Under the pieces are notes generated by a model. That model saw only the letters and a program-made list of their open reading frames with translations, had not been told where the DNA came from and searched no databases. The position numbers were made by a program, and so were the translations under genes. Below, piece by piece: positions 46,224 to 55,898 of a stretch of 64,000 nt of DNA; positions within the stretch are counted from its first letter, which is position 1, and each line of letters opens with the position of its first letter. This DNA is from Paenibacillus sp. JJ-100 (GTDB lineage: Bacteria; Bacillota; Bacilli; Paenibacillales; Paenibacillaceae). The DNA is taken from assembly GCF_948329825.1 (NCBI RefSeq), contig NZ_CAOJCM010000005.1:62001-126000 (forward strand), read 5' to 3'.

Positions 46224-47216
46224 TTATCGATTCATACGATTCAGCATGCCGCCACCATCATGATTACGATTCATCACGCCATCATTCAGAATACCGTCAC
46301 GTTGATTCGTACCGCCAGCGTTGGTTGGGAAGATGCGCTCGACCATCGACTGGAATGTATCGATCATGCCACTTACCGGTTTACCGTTTCGCAGATCGGC
46401 CGCATAGTTTTCAACTTGACCTACGAACTCCGGATTAGCCGAAACATATACGTTCTCCACGTTTGGTGCAAATTGCTTGATTTTCGCTGCAATTTTACCT
46501 TTGATCTCTGCCGGTGTGTTGTCATCGGAACTATCCATCATACGTGGACGCTCACTACGAGTACCATACTGGCTTTCGTTCATTGAACGCGCTCTACCAT
46601 TCTCGGTCAGACCACGCATCATTCCAACTGTGCCCGTACCCATTGTGCCATAAATGCCACGATCATTGCCCATATGGCTACGGTCTGTTGCTGAACCGGT
46701 GTTCAGCCCTGGAGCAATTCCGCTTGTGCTGTACGGAGACCTTGTACCTGTGTCCCCATGTACACGCAAACCGCCCATATCCTGATTCATGCTTCCACCG
46801 CGCATCGTATCACTAGCATAGTTCCGCATTGTACCATTCAGACGGTTACTCGTATTCCCTGTCGATTTGCTGCCCAGCTTACCTGCATGTCCATTCGCCA
46901 GACGTACAGCAACATAGGCGTTACGATCTGTTAACATGACATGAGCGGACTCGACTTCTTTCATCTCTGTAATGCGCTTTGCCAGCTCATCACTTGATCT
47001 CAGATCAGTCACATTGTGCATCCGGTAACTTCTCGCACGAATACCATCCATACCGTTAGTTTCAACGCCATAACGATTAATCCCATGTGCTTGCTCACGA
47101 ACACTTTGTGTATGCATGTTGTTATCGCGATTCCCACAACCTGTCAAGCCGGCCATTACAAAAATTGCAGTAGACAATGATAACGTAATCGCTGTTGCCT
47201 TTTTGACTGTTGGCAT
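46224..47216 (-). CDS. YhcN/YlaJ-family sporulation lipoprotein
   Basis: A spore membrane lipoprotein of 330 residues. The signal peptide ends in lipobox GLTGC. The YhcN/YlaJ domain follows, with ELAKRITEMKEVESAHVMLTDRNAYVAVRL-like content, and returns near the end (KIKQFAPNVENVYVSANPEFV). Between the two halves lies a roughly 120-residue low-complexity insertion rich in Gly, Met, Arg, Asn, Ser and Thr, absent from compact relatives. The tail is similar (GGGMLNRMNR). The ATG at 47216 follows GGAGG at about 11 bases. Confidence 0.85.
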   Translation of the reverse strand: MPTVKKATAITLSLSTAIFVMAGLTGCGNRDNNMHTQSVREQAHGINRYGVETNGMDGIRARSYRMHNVTDLRSSDELAKRITEMKEVESAHVMLTDRNAYVAVRLANGHAGKLGSKSTGNTSNRLNGTMRNYASDTMRGGSMNQDMGGLRVHGDTGTRSPYSTSGIAPGLNTGSATDRSHMGNDRGIYGTMGTGTVGMMRGLTENGRARSMNESQYGTRSERPRMMDSSDDNTPAEIKGKIAAKIKQFAPNVENVYVSANPEFVGQVENYAADLRNGKPVSGMIDTFQSMVERIFPTNAGGTNQRDGILNDGVMNRNHDGGGMLNRMNR

Positions 47217-47366
47217 GTAATGTTCATCCTCCAATGTGGTTGGTTTGGTTCACATAGATAGGATGTGCCTCTGGTCTGATCGATATGCTGAAAGGATATG
47301 GTACTTCAACCTTTGAATGGACTTGCTTTGGGACATTAAAAATGATTCAGAACCTTTTTGCGATGC

Positions 47367-48371
47367 TCATTTTGCCGACTCTGTGGATTCAGCAGACTCC
47401 GAGGACGTATTCGATGATTTAATCGTATCGGAGAACTTTTCAACCTCTTCCACATTGGCGGCATCTAATCCGTAGGCCCATTGGCCATCCGGGGTAACCA
47501 CCCAGATGAGATTAGGCTCCGCAGAGGTAGTCATCATACGATACACCGCTGTACTCCCCTCTGTACTCTCCTCGCCTTGCAGCTCAACCAACAATGTGGA
47601 GCGAGGTATAGCCCCCTTCAATTCAGACGCTTTACGCACGTCGTCGGCAGCGGTAAGATTTTTAATCTGGCTGATCAGGGATATCGCCTCTTCTGCCTTA
47701 ACGGAATTACCATTTAACGTCCATGTACGACCAGATGCCGTGTTCCCTTCTGCGGAAGCCTTTAGCATCCAACTTGCTGCTTCGCCTTCCCATTCCAGCG
47801 TGCCTACATTGGATTCATCCAGATTAAACGGAGTTGTATCCATTAACCCCTGGCGTGTGAGAGCCATATTGGTTACAGCTTCATTTTTCACCGCCACCAC
47901 AGCCCCTGAATTAACCTGTACATAATGTGTATCCCCCGTTGGTAACTGGCTGCCAATGACAAGTTTTAATTCTCGTCCATCCTTTAATCGGATATCCAGA
48001 CGTGTAGCTGTATTGTCCAAACCGTACTTGCCCATATCCTTTGGCGACTCTTCAACAACCATCTCCTGATCCGCACTACTCAGCGCGTCAAGCCAACTGC
48101 TTACGCTGTATTCATTCAGCGGATAGTCCTTCGGTTCAGTCATATGCCAGTTACCATCCTGTACTTCGAGTGTTGAAACGACAGTTTTATCTGCACCGGG
48201 CTGCTCTTTGCTTCCTTCATGCAGCGTGATTGCTTGGATATCCGCAGATGAAATATTTAGAAGCTTGGCTTGCACCGCCTCTTCTTCCCGAAAATAATTC
48301 TGATTCGCGGCATACACCCAACCTATAATTAAAATAGCGACGACTACTATTGTTGGTATTAATTTTTTCAT
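47367..48371 (-). CDS. DUF4340 domain protein of the Gld-like ABC cluster
   Basis: A membrane-anchored extracytoplasmic protein of 334 residues: one N-terminal span (LIPTIVVVAILIIGWVYAA), then a DUF4340 beta-rich domain and a Ser/Glu-rich tail. Its ATG at 48371 overlaps the GldG-like stop by 4 bases, so it is part of the same unit. DUF4340 proteins accompany GldG-like ABC systems in many bacteria; their role is not established. Confidence 0.82.
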   Translation of the reverse strand: MKKLIPTIVVVAILIIGWVYAANQNYFREEEAVQAKLLNISSADIQAITLHEGSKEQPGADKTVVSTLEVQDGNWHMTEPKDYPLNEYSVSSWLDALSSADQEMVVEESPKDMGKYGLDNTATRLDIRLKDGRELKLVIGSQLPTGDTHYVQVNSGAVVAVKNEAVTNMALTRQGLMDTTPFNLDESNVGTLEWEGEAASWMLKASAEGNTASGRTWTLNGNSVKAEEAISLISQIKNLTAADDVRKASELKGAIPRSTLLVELQGEESTEGSTAVYRMMTTSAEPNLIWVVTPDGQWAYGLDAANVEEVEKFSDTIKSSNTSSESAESTESAK

Positions 48372-49762
48372 ACCCGTCTGCGCCTCCACCACAAGAATAC
48401 ACCGATGACTACAAAGATGAGCGGGAACACCACAATCGCTGCAAAAAAGATCGTTCTCGCCTGCTTACCATTCAGATATGCAAGCTCAAAACCTTCTTGT
48501 ATACGTGGTCTGATCGTGAGATCATCTTCTTTTTCACTCAAATAATTTACTGTGTTCAAAATAAAATCCCGATTGCCGCCACTCGCAATTTCCGAATCCT
48601 GCATGAAAATAGAAGACCCCAAAATGATCGCTTTCGGCTTGCCATCCTTCGTATCTACGGCATAGCCAAGTTCAACAGGACCTTGGACGTCCACAGCCGT
48701 ATCATTATTCGTTTCATTTTGGAGCAAACCGCCAATATCCTTCTCCCCGTAACTGTCACTTGAGGAGTACATCAACGGTGATAACTTATATTTATCCTGT
48801 TCCTTGCTTGATAGTGCAATCGATAGGGACAGCATAGGATACAATTTGTTTTCAGCAAGTTTATCGGTGATGGCATGGCTGCCATATTCCGGAACAACCC
48901 ACAATGGTCCCATCGTGCTGGCTTGTTTATTGTCCACCATAACCGCATGCTCATCCACCACACCATAATCTGCGATTAGAGCATCAATGTTTTTCCAGCT
49001 GGATTTCATATCTTCCGCAAATCCAAGAGAGACCAACAACTTACCTCCATTTTTCATGTATGTGCGAATGGCTTTCAACTCAGCATCACTCACATCACGC
49101 TGCGGCCCGATGATCGCAAGTACATCAGTATCTTCTGGAACTTTACCAGCCTGATTCAGTTGCAACTCCTCTGTTGTGACATTGTTCTGCTCCAATGACG
49201 ATCGCAAAGCACCCATCTGGTTCAGACTTAACTCTTCATGTCCAGTCAAGAACACCATTTTTTTGCTTTCTGTAGTGGAGAGATTCATCAGTGCCTGAGT
49301 CAACTTCTCTTCGCCCGTAAACTGATATGACCCATCCGTTCCGTCCCCATATGCAGTAAACAAGCTAGCAATGTCAACAACCTTATACCTGTCTCCCTGT
49401 TCCAGTACAATAGAGCTACCTGTAATCCCGTACTTGGAGGCAAGCGCAGGTTCCTGCGTCAGGTTATACTGCTTCATTTTCAGCTTATTGCTGCGTTTGG
49501 TGTATTCCTCGATCATATCCGTCACTTCGCGATTCAAGACAGTATTGTTTGCATTTTCAACGATTAATACGAGGATATTGACGTCGTCTTGGACATTTTT
49601 GATGGCCGTCAGTGACTGGTCGGATAATGTATACTGTTTATTTGAAGTCAGGTCGAGCTGGAAACCGCCAAGTGAATTCAGGAACAGGGTTAGCAAAATA
49701 AAGATGCCAATGACCGCGACAGATAAAACGGTACTATTGGTATGACTTAACCATTTTTTCAT
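48368..49762 (-). CDS. GldG-like ABC transporter auxiliary protein
   Basis: A 464-residue protein with an N-terminal span (VLSVAVIGIFILLTLFLNSL), a large extracytoplasmic domain of the GldG/ABC-type uncharacterised family (LTSNKQYTLSDQSLTAIKN, VFLTGHEELSL, YMKNGGKLLVSL) and a C-terminal span before WWRRRRV. In Bacteroidetes GldG works with GldA and GldF in gliding; here, with no gliding machinery visible, the substrate is unknown. It starts 4 bases after the permease stop. Confidence 0.85.
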   Translation of the reverse strand: MKKWLSHTNSTVLSVAVIGIFILLTLFLNSLGGFQLDLTSNKQYTLSDQSLTAIKNVQDDVNILVLIVENANNTVLNREVTDMIEEYTKRSNKLKMKQYNLTQEPALASKYGITGSSIVLEQGDRYKVVDIASLFTAYGDGTDGSYQFTGEEKLTQALMNLSTTESKKMVFLTGHEELSLNQMGALRSSLEQNNVTTEELQLNQAGKVPEDTDVLAIIGPQRDVSDAELKAIRTYMKNGGKLLVSLGFAEDMKSSWKNIDALIADYGVVDEHAVMVDNKQASTMGPLWVVPEYGSHAITDKLAENKLYPMLSLSIALSSKEQDKYKLSPLMYSSSDSYGEKDIGGLLQNETNNDTAVDVQGPVELGYAVDTKDGKPKAIILGSSIFMQDSEIASGGNRDFILNTVNYLSEKEDDLTIRPRIQEGFELAYLNGKQARTIFFAAIVVFPLIFVVIGVFLWWRRRRV

Positions 49763-49766
49763 GTTC

Positions 49767-50483
49767 TCACCTCCACCGTTTCCGTTCTACAATTTGAATA
49801 CTTAACAGTAAAAACACACCTGTAAGTGTGACATAGTACAGCACATCAGGTCCGCTGAGCACACCCTTGGTAAAGCTGTCAAAATGTTTCGTCAGGGCAA
49901 AGGGATCAAGCCATTTCTGCAATGCAGACCCCGTCTTACCTCCGAATGAATCAATCATCCACAAAACGAGCAACATAATAAAACCTGCCACCGCAGATAC
50001 CATTTGATGTTGAGATAACGTAGAGGCAAACAGCCCAATCGCCATCATGCTACCGCCCAGGAAAAACAAGCCTAGCGCAGACAGCCCGACGGACGTCAGA
50101 TCCAATGTTCCATAGAACGACATGATGAATGGATACACCAGACTGCAAAGTATGAGCACGAGCAGTATAACAAGTGAAGCCAAATATTTTCCGAAAATAA
50201 TCTCGGTTACTCGTGTCGGCGAAGTCAACAGCAACTCGTCCGTTCCCTGCCTGAACTCTTCTGCGACGAGACGCATCGTTAACAGTGGCACAACAAAAAG
50301 CAGCATGGACAATGTATCCCCCAGTACAAGACGATAGTCCACAATGCTCGGCTGATAGTATACAAAGCTCGAATAGAATAACAGGCTGGTCATCAGCACA
50401 TATACGGCAAAAGCAAAATACGAAGTTGGCGACAGAAAATAAGCCTGAAGCTCCTTGTTACAGATCGCTAGCATCCGTTTCAT
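49767..50483 (-). CDS. ABC-2 type permease (GldF-like)
   Basis: A 238-residue membrane protein with six spans, typical of ABC-2 permeases. It begins RMLAICNKELQAYFLSPTSY and contains LVAEEFRQGTDELLLTSP, the usual cytoplasmic coupling segment. Its ATG overlaps the ATPase stop by 4 bases and GldG follows closely. It is the channel of the four-gene GldAFG-DUF4340 unit. Confidence 0.9.
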   Translation of the reverse strand: MKRMLAICNKELQAYFLSPTSYFAFAVYVLMTSLLFYSSFVYYQPSIVDYRLVLGDTLSMLLFVVPLLTMRLVAEEFRQGTDELLLTSPTRVTEIIFGKYLASLVILLVLILCSLVYPFIMSFYGTLDLTSVGLSALGLFFLGGSMMAIGLFASTLSQHQMVSAVAGFIMLLVLWMIDSFGGKTGSALQKWLDPFALTKHFDSFTKGVLSGPDVLYYVTLTGVFLLLSIQIVERKRWR

Positions 50484-51619
50484 TTGCTTCCCTCCTCTGA
50501 GTCGGAAGTGGAATCCGAAGAAGCTTGCGGCTGAGTATCGTCCGTATCCTTGTTCTGTACATGTTGCTCCATAGAGGCCGCGGTCTCTTCCGTTCCTGTT
50601 GTCTCTGATGTCGTTAATTTCAAGAAAATCTGTTCCAGACTGAGATTCTCACGTTTCATCTCCAGAATTGGCAAGCCTGCACCCGACAACAGATAAAATA
50701 GTTCTTCACGGAAATCCTCTGACGTTTCCCCTGTAAGCCGCACTTGAATCGTAGATGGTGCATTAGATATGGCATCATCCAGCCTCCCCGACTCATTTAT
50801 CGTTGCTCCTGTACTACCCTCAGAAGCCGATGGCGTAGAAGCACTCGCAATGACTTCCGTTTGCGCCTTCTCCCATGGGGTCAACACTTCCAGCAGCTGT
50901 TGCTCCGTTGCCTTTACTTCAAGCGAAACTTTGAAACGGTCCCCCATAGCAGATCCAAGATCCTGCGGAGAACCATCCAATACAAGTCTCCCCTGATTAA
51001 TAATCAACATTCGATTACAAAGTGTACTGACCTCAGGCAAAATATGCGTGCTAAGCAGCACCGTATGGTTTTCACCAAGTTCCCGAATCAAGTCACGGAT
51101 TTCAATAATCTGATTCGGATCAAGTCCAGACGTCGGTTCATCCAGCACCAGCAGATCAGGCTTATGTATAATCGCCCCAGCTAGACCCAGCCGCTGCTTG
51201 TACCCTTTGGACAATCCACGAACCAGTTGTTTTTCCCTGCCTTGCAGACCCAGCCTGCTGACCATCTCACTAATCCGGAGTTTGATCTCTCGTGCCGGAA
51301 CGTCCCGTAGATTTGCAACAAATTTAAGGTATGATTGTACGGTCATATCCGGATACAGCGGCGGGGTTTCTGGTAGATACCCAATTTTGGAGCGAACACT
51401 CCGTCCTTGATCATGCACCGATACTCCATCAACCAGAACCGAACCAGCAGTAGGATGCAGATAACCTGTAATCATACGCATCGTCGTTGTTTTACCAGCA
51501 CCATTGGGTCCCAAAAACCCGACGATCTCGCCTCGCTCCATGGTGAAATCCAATTCGTGTACACCGCGCTGGCCTTCGTACACTTTGCTCACCTGTCTCA
51601 CTTCGAGCACGTTCTTCAT
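50480..51619 (-). CDS. ABC transporter ATP-binding protein (GldA-like)
   Basis: The ATPase of the GldAFG-like exporter. It is 379 residues with Walker A FLGPNGAGKTTT, signature LSKGYKQRLGLA, Walker B LLVLDEPTSGLDP and the H-loop in LLSTHIL. The last 150 residues extend the usual fold: a regulatory region followed by a Ser/Thr/Asp/Glu-rich disordered tail. It is the first gene of the unit; its start overlaps nothing upstream and is divergent from a glycosyltransferase gene. Confidence 0.93.
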   Translation of the reverse strand: MKNVLEVRQVSKVYEGQRGVHELDFTMERGEIVGFLGPNGAGKTTTMRMITGYLHPTAGSVLVDGVSVHDQGRSVRSKIGYLPETPPLYPDMTVQSYLKFVANLRDVPAREIKLRISEMVSRLGLQGREKQLVRGLSKGYKQRLGLAGAIIHKPDLLVLDEPTSGLDPNQIIEIRDLIRELGENHTVLLSTHILPEVSTLCNRMLIINQGRLVLDGSPQDLGSAMGDRFKVSLEVKATEQQLLEVLTPWEKAQTEVIASASTPSASEGSTGATINESGRLDDAISNAPSTIQVRLTGETSEDFREELFYLLSGAGLPILEMKRENLSLEQIFLKLTTSETTGTEETAASMEQHVQNKDTDDTQPQASSDSTSDSEEGSK

Positions 51620-51851
51620 CCTTTCCCGTTAAAAAATACCCGTGTGGCAACATCGAAAATACAACACGGGAAGTTCCTTGTATGATACGAGATGTATCCT
51701 AGCCCTAGCTTAAGATGACTTAAAATACAGCTTAATTTTTTTTGTCTAAATTGTGAACTTTCAATATTATACCCACACCTCGCCCTGGTGTCACACGTAC
51801 CATACAATACAGGAGAATGAGCTCCTGACCAATAGTCAGAGGGTGAACCGT

Positions 51852-52925
51852 GTGAAAGTATTGTTTACATTTTACGTTCCCAGTGGCGGGGTCGATACCC
51901 TTAACAGGCTGCGGACCGCTGTACTGAAGCGCCATGGTATCGAGGCCCATCTATTGTATCTGAATACAGGTTCGGGTCTGCAAAATAGCAGCAATACACG
52001 TATTTTCACCGCATCTAGCGATCAGGAAATTCATCATCTGATTCATACTCAGCATTATGATGCCATTGTCACCACTTCCGATATTGCCATGCCTGGTCGT
52101 TTGAGGGGCCTCGGATATACAGGTCGTATTATTTTTGAGGCACAGGGACTTGGTACACGGGAACAAGCACTGGAAACGATCCAAATGGCCGTCCCTTACC
52201 TTCAGGCTCACTGTGATGCCGCTGTTCTGCCGCCAACCGATCATCTACTGGATATGTTCATTCATATTTGCCCATGGCTCCATCGCTTTGTCATTCCCAA
52301 TATGCTGGACACAGATACCTTTGCCCCACTCTCGGTGGACACTCCACCTTACCCGGTTCTTGCGTGGGTTGGACGTTTAGAACATAACAAAAACTGGCGG
52401 GAATATCTCGAAATCTGCCGTGCGATTATCAAAAAGAAACCAAAAGCTCGACTATGGCTCTTCCATGACCCCACCCTAGCTAATCCTGAAGATGAAGTCA
52501 TGTTTCGACATATGCTCGCCGAGTATGGATTGCAAGACCGCATCGGCATCTTTGTCAATGTTCCCCACTCGCAAATGCCAACCTTCTACTCTATGGTTGC
52601 AGCATCAGGGGGGATCATGCTCTCGACTTCTTTAATGGAAGGTTTCGGTTACGCCGTAGCCGAGGCGATCAGCTGTGGATGTCCTGTACTCAGTACGGAT
52701 TCGGATGGCGTTCGTTCATTTATTACGCACAATAAAACCGGTAAATTTTATCCGATTGGTAATGTAAAAACTGCAGTCCACGAGGCCATGGACCTCATGA
52801 ACAACAAGAAACTACGCGAATATATTCGGATTCAAGGAAGACAGCATATGAACCTGTCCTTCTCACCAGATCGATACGCTACCTCTTTCCGCGAAATGAT
52901 GACGGCCTTGAGGATTTTCCACTGA
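51852..52925 (+). CDS. Glycosyltransferase family 4 protein
   Basis: A GT-B fold glycosyltransferase of 357 residues. It begins VKVLFTFYVPSGGVDTLNR, the nucleotide-sugar domain has PVLAWVGRLEHNKNW, and the C-terminal donor-binding motif is LMEGFGYAVAEAISCGCPVLS. The GTG at 51852 is chosen because AGAGGG lies 9 bases before it and the protein family starts here; the open frame continues 33 codons upstream without a family match. It is monocistronic. The sugar and acceptor are unknown. Confidence 0.87.
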   Translation: MKVLFTFYVPSGGVDTLNRLRTAVLKRHGIEAHLLYLNTGSGLQNSSNTRIFTASSDQEIHHLIHTQHYDAIVTTSDIAMPGRLRGLGYTGRIIFEAQGLGTREQALETIQMAVPYLQAHCDAAVLPPTDHLLDMFIHICPWLHRFVIPNMLDTDTFAPLSVDTPPYPVLAWVGRLEHNKNWREYLEICRAIIKKKPKARLWLFHDPTLANPEDEVMFRHMLAEYGLQDRIGIFVNVPHSQMPTFYSMVAASGGIMLSTSLMEGFGYAVAEAISCGCPVLSTDSDGVRSFITHNKTGKFYPIGNVKTAVHEAMDLMNNKKLREYIRIQGRQHMNLSFSPDRYATSFREMMTALRIFH

Positions 52926-52960
52926 GCCGGTATAAGTGACATCGAAAAGAGGACATTCAA

Positions 52961-52998
52961 AAAGGCAGTCCAGAGCGTAAGCGCTCCTGAACTGCCTT
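52961..52998 (-). terminator. Terminator of the truncated exporter gene
   Basis: AAGGCAGT/ACTGCCTT (52962-52969/52991-52998) with an inner CAGAGCG/CGCTCCTG pairing, then TTTTT on the minus strand. It lies between convergent genes. Confidence 0.75.
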
Positions 52999-53012
52999 GG
53001 ATCGAATTTCTT

Positions 53013-53879
53013 TTAATGCCCCATCATCATCGCTGGGTCTGGCTGCTCCCCAGTCTGCAATTCCGGTTCAGCCATGCGCTTTGGTTTACGCAAAATCAGA
53101 CTTAACAGGCAGCCAAGCAGGGCAATACAGGCAGCAAGGAAAAACGTATCATTGAACCCACTAACCATCCCATGCACGATATCCATCTTTCCGGTGCCCG
53201 TGGTGTTACTAGTCACACGAGAGGTTAGGAACCCGGTAAGACCCGCAACGGCAAAGGAAACAACCACCTGCTGCGCAGCAGCTGTCAGTGGGGTCACACG
53301 CGCAACCAGTTTACGCGGTGCTGCGTTCAGTACATGTGTATTTAGCGGCATCATGGACAACCCCATACCAAAACCCATCATAATCAAGGCTGTAATAATA
53401 AGGCCAAGCCCTGTCGTTGCCGTAATAGAAGACAAAATAAACAAGGCTCCTGATATGATACCCAGTCCCACAAACGCCAGTGGTCTTGCTCCAATCTTGT
53501 CAAACAGTCGACCACCCAGCGGCATGGAAACCCCCGAAGCCAGCGCTTGAGGAAGAAGGATCAGTCCTGTCTCCAATGCCGTATACCCTTTGATCTGCTG
53601 CAAATAGAGCGGGATCAGAATCATGGCACCGAACAAAGCTACCTGGGATACCCAGGCAAGAACAATCCCTCTGGAAAAATCGGAAGAGGTAAATACCCGA
53701 AGCTCAAGCAACGGATTTTGGTGACGAAGCTCTACGATAATGAACAGGATGAGCGCTACTCCGCCGACAATAACACCTGTAAGTGTCGTCGATGATGTCC
53801 AACTTGTGCCTCCTTCACTTACACCGAAAGCTAACATGGAGAAAGCGATGGGAGCAAGAATCATGCCCAGCAGATCCAA
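53013..53879 (-). pseudogene. N-terminally truncated DHA2 (EmrB/QacA-type) MFS exporter
   Basis: Only the last 8 of the usual 14 membrane spans are present (288 residues against about 470-500). It retains RVFTSSDFSRG, GYTALETGLILLPQALASG and GGRLFDKIGARPLAF, typical of DHA2 multidrug exporters. The first usable start is a TTG in the middle of the fold, and an in-frame TAG lies four codons further upstream, so no N-terminal half can be read. The upstream region still carries an operator palindrome and a TTGACA box. An internal deletion has probably removed the first half; the protein is unlikely to transport. Confidence 0.65.
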
Positions 53880-53954
53880 TGCAGGGCGCTACGTTGGCTT
53901 CGGATGAACCGGCCTGTAGACGACCGCCTATAATGTTTTTTTCTTCAAACCACC

Positions 53955-53976
53955 GTTTTAAACAATTGTTTCAAAC
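53955..53976. promoter_or_regulatory. 22-bp palindromic operator before the truncated exporter
   Basis: The site is symmetric at 20 of 22 positions, with the perfect core AAACAATTGTTT (12 bases) flanked by GTTT and AAAC. A further ATACGTTT half-site follows, and TTGACA (minus strand, 54019-54024) lies upstream. This is the layout of a TetR- or MarR-controlled exporter promoter; no regulator gene is adjacent. Confidence 0.6.
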
Positions 53977-54061
53977 ATACGTTTTATACTGGTTTAATTT
54001 TAATGAAAATACCTTTGCTGTCAAGCTATTTTTAAAGGGATTATTTTAGATATACAATGAC

Positions 54062-54092
54062 AAAAAAAGACCAAGCTTATCGCTTGATCTTT
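54062..54092 (-). terminator. Terminator of the 54108-54467 gene
   Basis: AAAGACCAAGC pairs with GCTTGATCTTT (one mismatch), with a T-run on the minus strand. Confidence 0.75.
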
Positions 54093-54107
54093 ATCGTTGC
54101 TCCCATT

Positions 54108-54467
54108 TTAATTCGCAAGTTTTATCATTTGATGCTCTGACAACACGCCTATGAGCTGTCCTTCCCCGCTGCGGCAATAGATTCGAATCACCAGATGATA
54201 TGGCTCCGAGCTGTTGCTGATGATTTTCAATTCATTAATTTCACTCGATACAGCCATATTCGGAATCATATGAGGATTGTCTGCTGACTCTACGCCTAAT
54301 CCTACATGAAACAAGTAGCGGTACAGTTCTCCATGAGTGCCCACTAAACCAACATACACATCTGTTCCTGCTCCGTCCCCTACATAAGCAATCTCCACAT
54401 CCATATATTTCACAGGAATACACGTCTGAAGCACATTTTCATGCATCTGGATGATATATGCCGCCAT
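54108..54467 (-). CDS. Hypothetical protein, 119 aa
   Basis: A soluble acidic beta-rich protein, MAAYIIQMHENVLQTCIPVK onward, with no signal peptide, membrane span or motif I recognise. AAGGGG lies just upstream of the ATG. It is monocistronic with its own terminator and divergent from the following glycosyltransferase gene across about 190 bases. Function unknown. Confidence 0.65.
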   Translation of the reverse strand: MAAYIIQMHENVLQTCIPVKYMDVEIAYVGDGAGTDVYVGLVGTHGELYRYLFHVGLGVESADNPHMIPNMAVSSEINELKIISNSSEPYHLVIRIYCRSGEGQLIGVLSEHQMIKLAN

Positions 54468-54659
54468 CTCGCACCCCTTCTACGGAGTCTGAATTATTTG
54501 CAACTCTCCTTGTAGACAGGATATGTTTCTTCTTATGCAATGGCATGGTTAGTCACCCAACTTAAAATTTTGCAACCAATGCCCGGCCCCACTACCTGCT
54601 TCATTCATAAAATAACAGGATAGAGTTCGGCCTGTGCAGGCCGTAACAAGGAGGTCGTT

Positions 54660-55898
54660 ATGAGAGTTCTACTCGTTACGTATTGGGAACTTACGCATAT
54701 GGGCGGTATCTGGACATATATCAGACAGCTCGCTGACCGACTCGCTGTCCTTGGGGTAGAAGTGGACATCATGGGCACCAATGGCGCAAGAAATGAAGTA
54801 TATGTCCGTAATCTTAACCGTTCCTTCTCGAAAAACCTGGTGTGGCCTATGCTGCAAGCCAAGCTCAATCCAACCGATCTTCCGCAATTTACAGCTGATC
54901 CTCTGCTGGCCTATTACGAGTTAAACCGATACGCTTTTGAGATGGCTGCAGCCTATCTAGGTGTGGAACACTATGATGTTATCCATGCACAAGACCCTGT
55001 TGCAGCGGTAGCCATGAAGCGGATTTTGAAGCGAAACATACCGCTTGTTACGAGTTACCATGGAGCCCTAGCCCGCGAAGCGTTCTATGATGCGCAAAAT
55101 TCTAACCCCCAGATGACCCTGGCGAGCTATCTGCAATCTAAACGCGGACGTTATTTCCTCTCGCTCGAACAGCGAAGTGCAGCGCAGTCTGAACTGATTC
55201 TGGTCTCCAGTCATTGGATTAAAAGCACACTGACCGAACTCTCGGTGCCTGAGTCGAAATTCAGGCAAATTCCTTATGCTGTGGATTTGCCAAATTATCG
55301 CAAAGCTGCAACAGCCAAGTTTCCCCATCGTGCACCTAGAGGTAAGAAAGTCATTGCTTTTACCGGTAGACTGGAATATATCAAAGGCGTGCATGTGCTG
55401 ATTCAAGCTCTTGCTATTCTGAAGAGAAGACGTTCAGACTGGATCTGCTGGATTGCCGGAGAAGGTAATCTTCTGGATGAGTTACGTGGTCAGGCTACTG
55501 AAGCTGGCATATCATCCGATATTGTTTTTTGGGGCAAGCTGGACAACATCCCTTCCTTCCTCACACATGCGGATATTTATGTGCAGCCCAGCCTTCAAGA
55601 CACACAACCTTTTTCAGTTACCGAAGCACAGCTTGCAGGTGTACCCGTTATCGTAAGTGGTACAGCAGGCATGCCAGAAATGGTTGAACCCGGGCGTACT
55701 GGTTGGGTCGTACCTCCTCAGGATGTCGATTCGCTCAGTGAGCTATTGTACGCCTTGCTCGAAGATGATGTAACTCGCAAAAAGGTGGGAGCCGCAGCCA
55801 AATCCTGGGCTGAACAACATCGTTCCCTGGAAGAAATGGGACTGCGTACGTTTCATGTATATCAAGAAGCCATCTATAGAGGAGGTCGATCCACATGA
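54660..55898 (+). CDS. Glycosyltransferase family 4 protein
   Basis: A GT-B glycosyltransferase of 412 residues. The N-terminal acceptor domain has MGGIWTYIRQLADRL and HAQDPVAAVAMKRI; the C-terminal domain shows IAFTGRLEYIKGVHVLIQAL, WIAGEGNLLDEL and the donor-site PFSVTEAQLAGVPVIVS. AAGGAGG precedes the ATG. It overlaps a 56-codon gene at its end, so the two are probably expressed together. The specific sugar is not predictable. Confidence 0.9.
   Translation: MRVLLVTYWELTHMGGIWTYIRQLADRLAVLGVEVDIMGTNGARNEVYVRNLNRSFSKNLVWPMLQAKLNPTDLPQFTADPLLAYYELNRYAFEMAAAYLGVEHYDVIHAQDPVAAVAMKRILKRNIPLVTSYHGALAREAFYDAQNSNPQMTLASYLQSKRGRYFLSLEQRSAAQSELILVSSHWIKSTLTELSVPESKFRQIPYAVDLPNYRKAATAKFPHRAPRGKKVIAFTGRLEYIKGVHVLIQALAILKRRRSDWICWIAGEGNLLDELRGQATEAGISSDIVFWGKLDNIPSFLTHADIYVQPSLQDTQPFSVTEAQLAGVPVIVSGTAGMPEMVEPGRTGWVVPPQDVDSLSELLYALLEDDVTRKKVGAAAKSWAEQHRSLEEMGLRTFHVYQEAIYRGGRST

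Noticed and set aside
51753..51851. 33-codon N-terminal extension of the GT4 gene
   Set aside because: The protein family begins at the GTG 51852, which has a ribosome site, and the extension has no similarity or signal peptide character.
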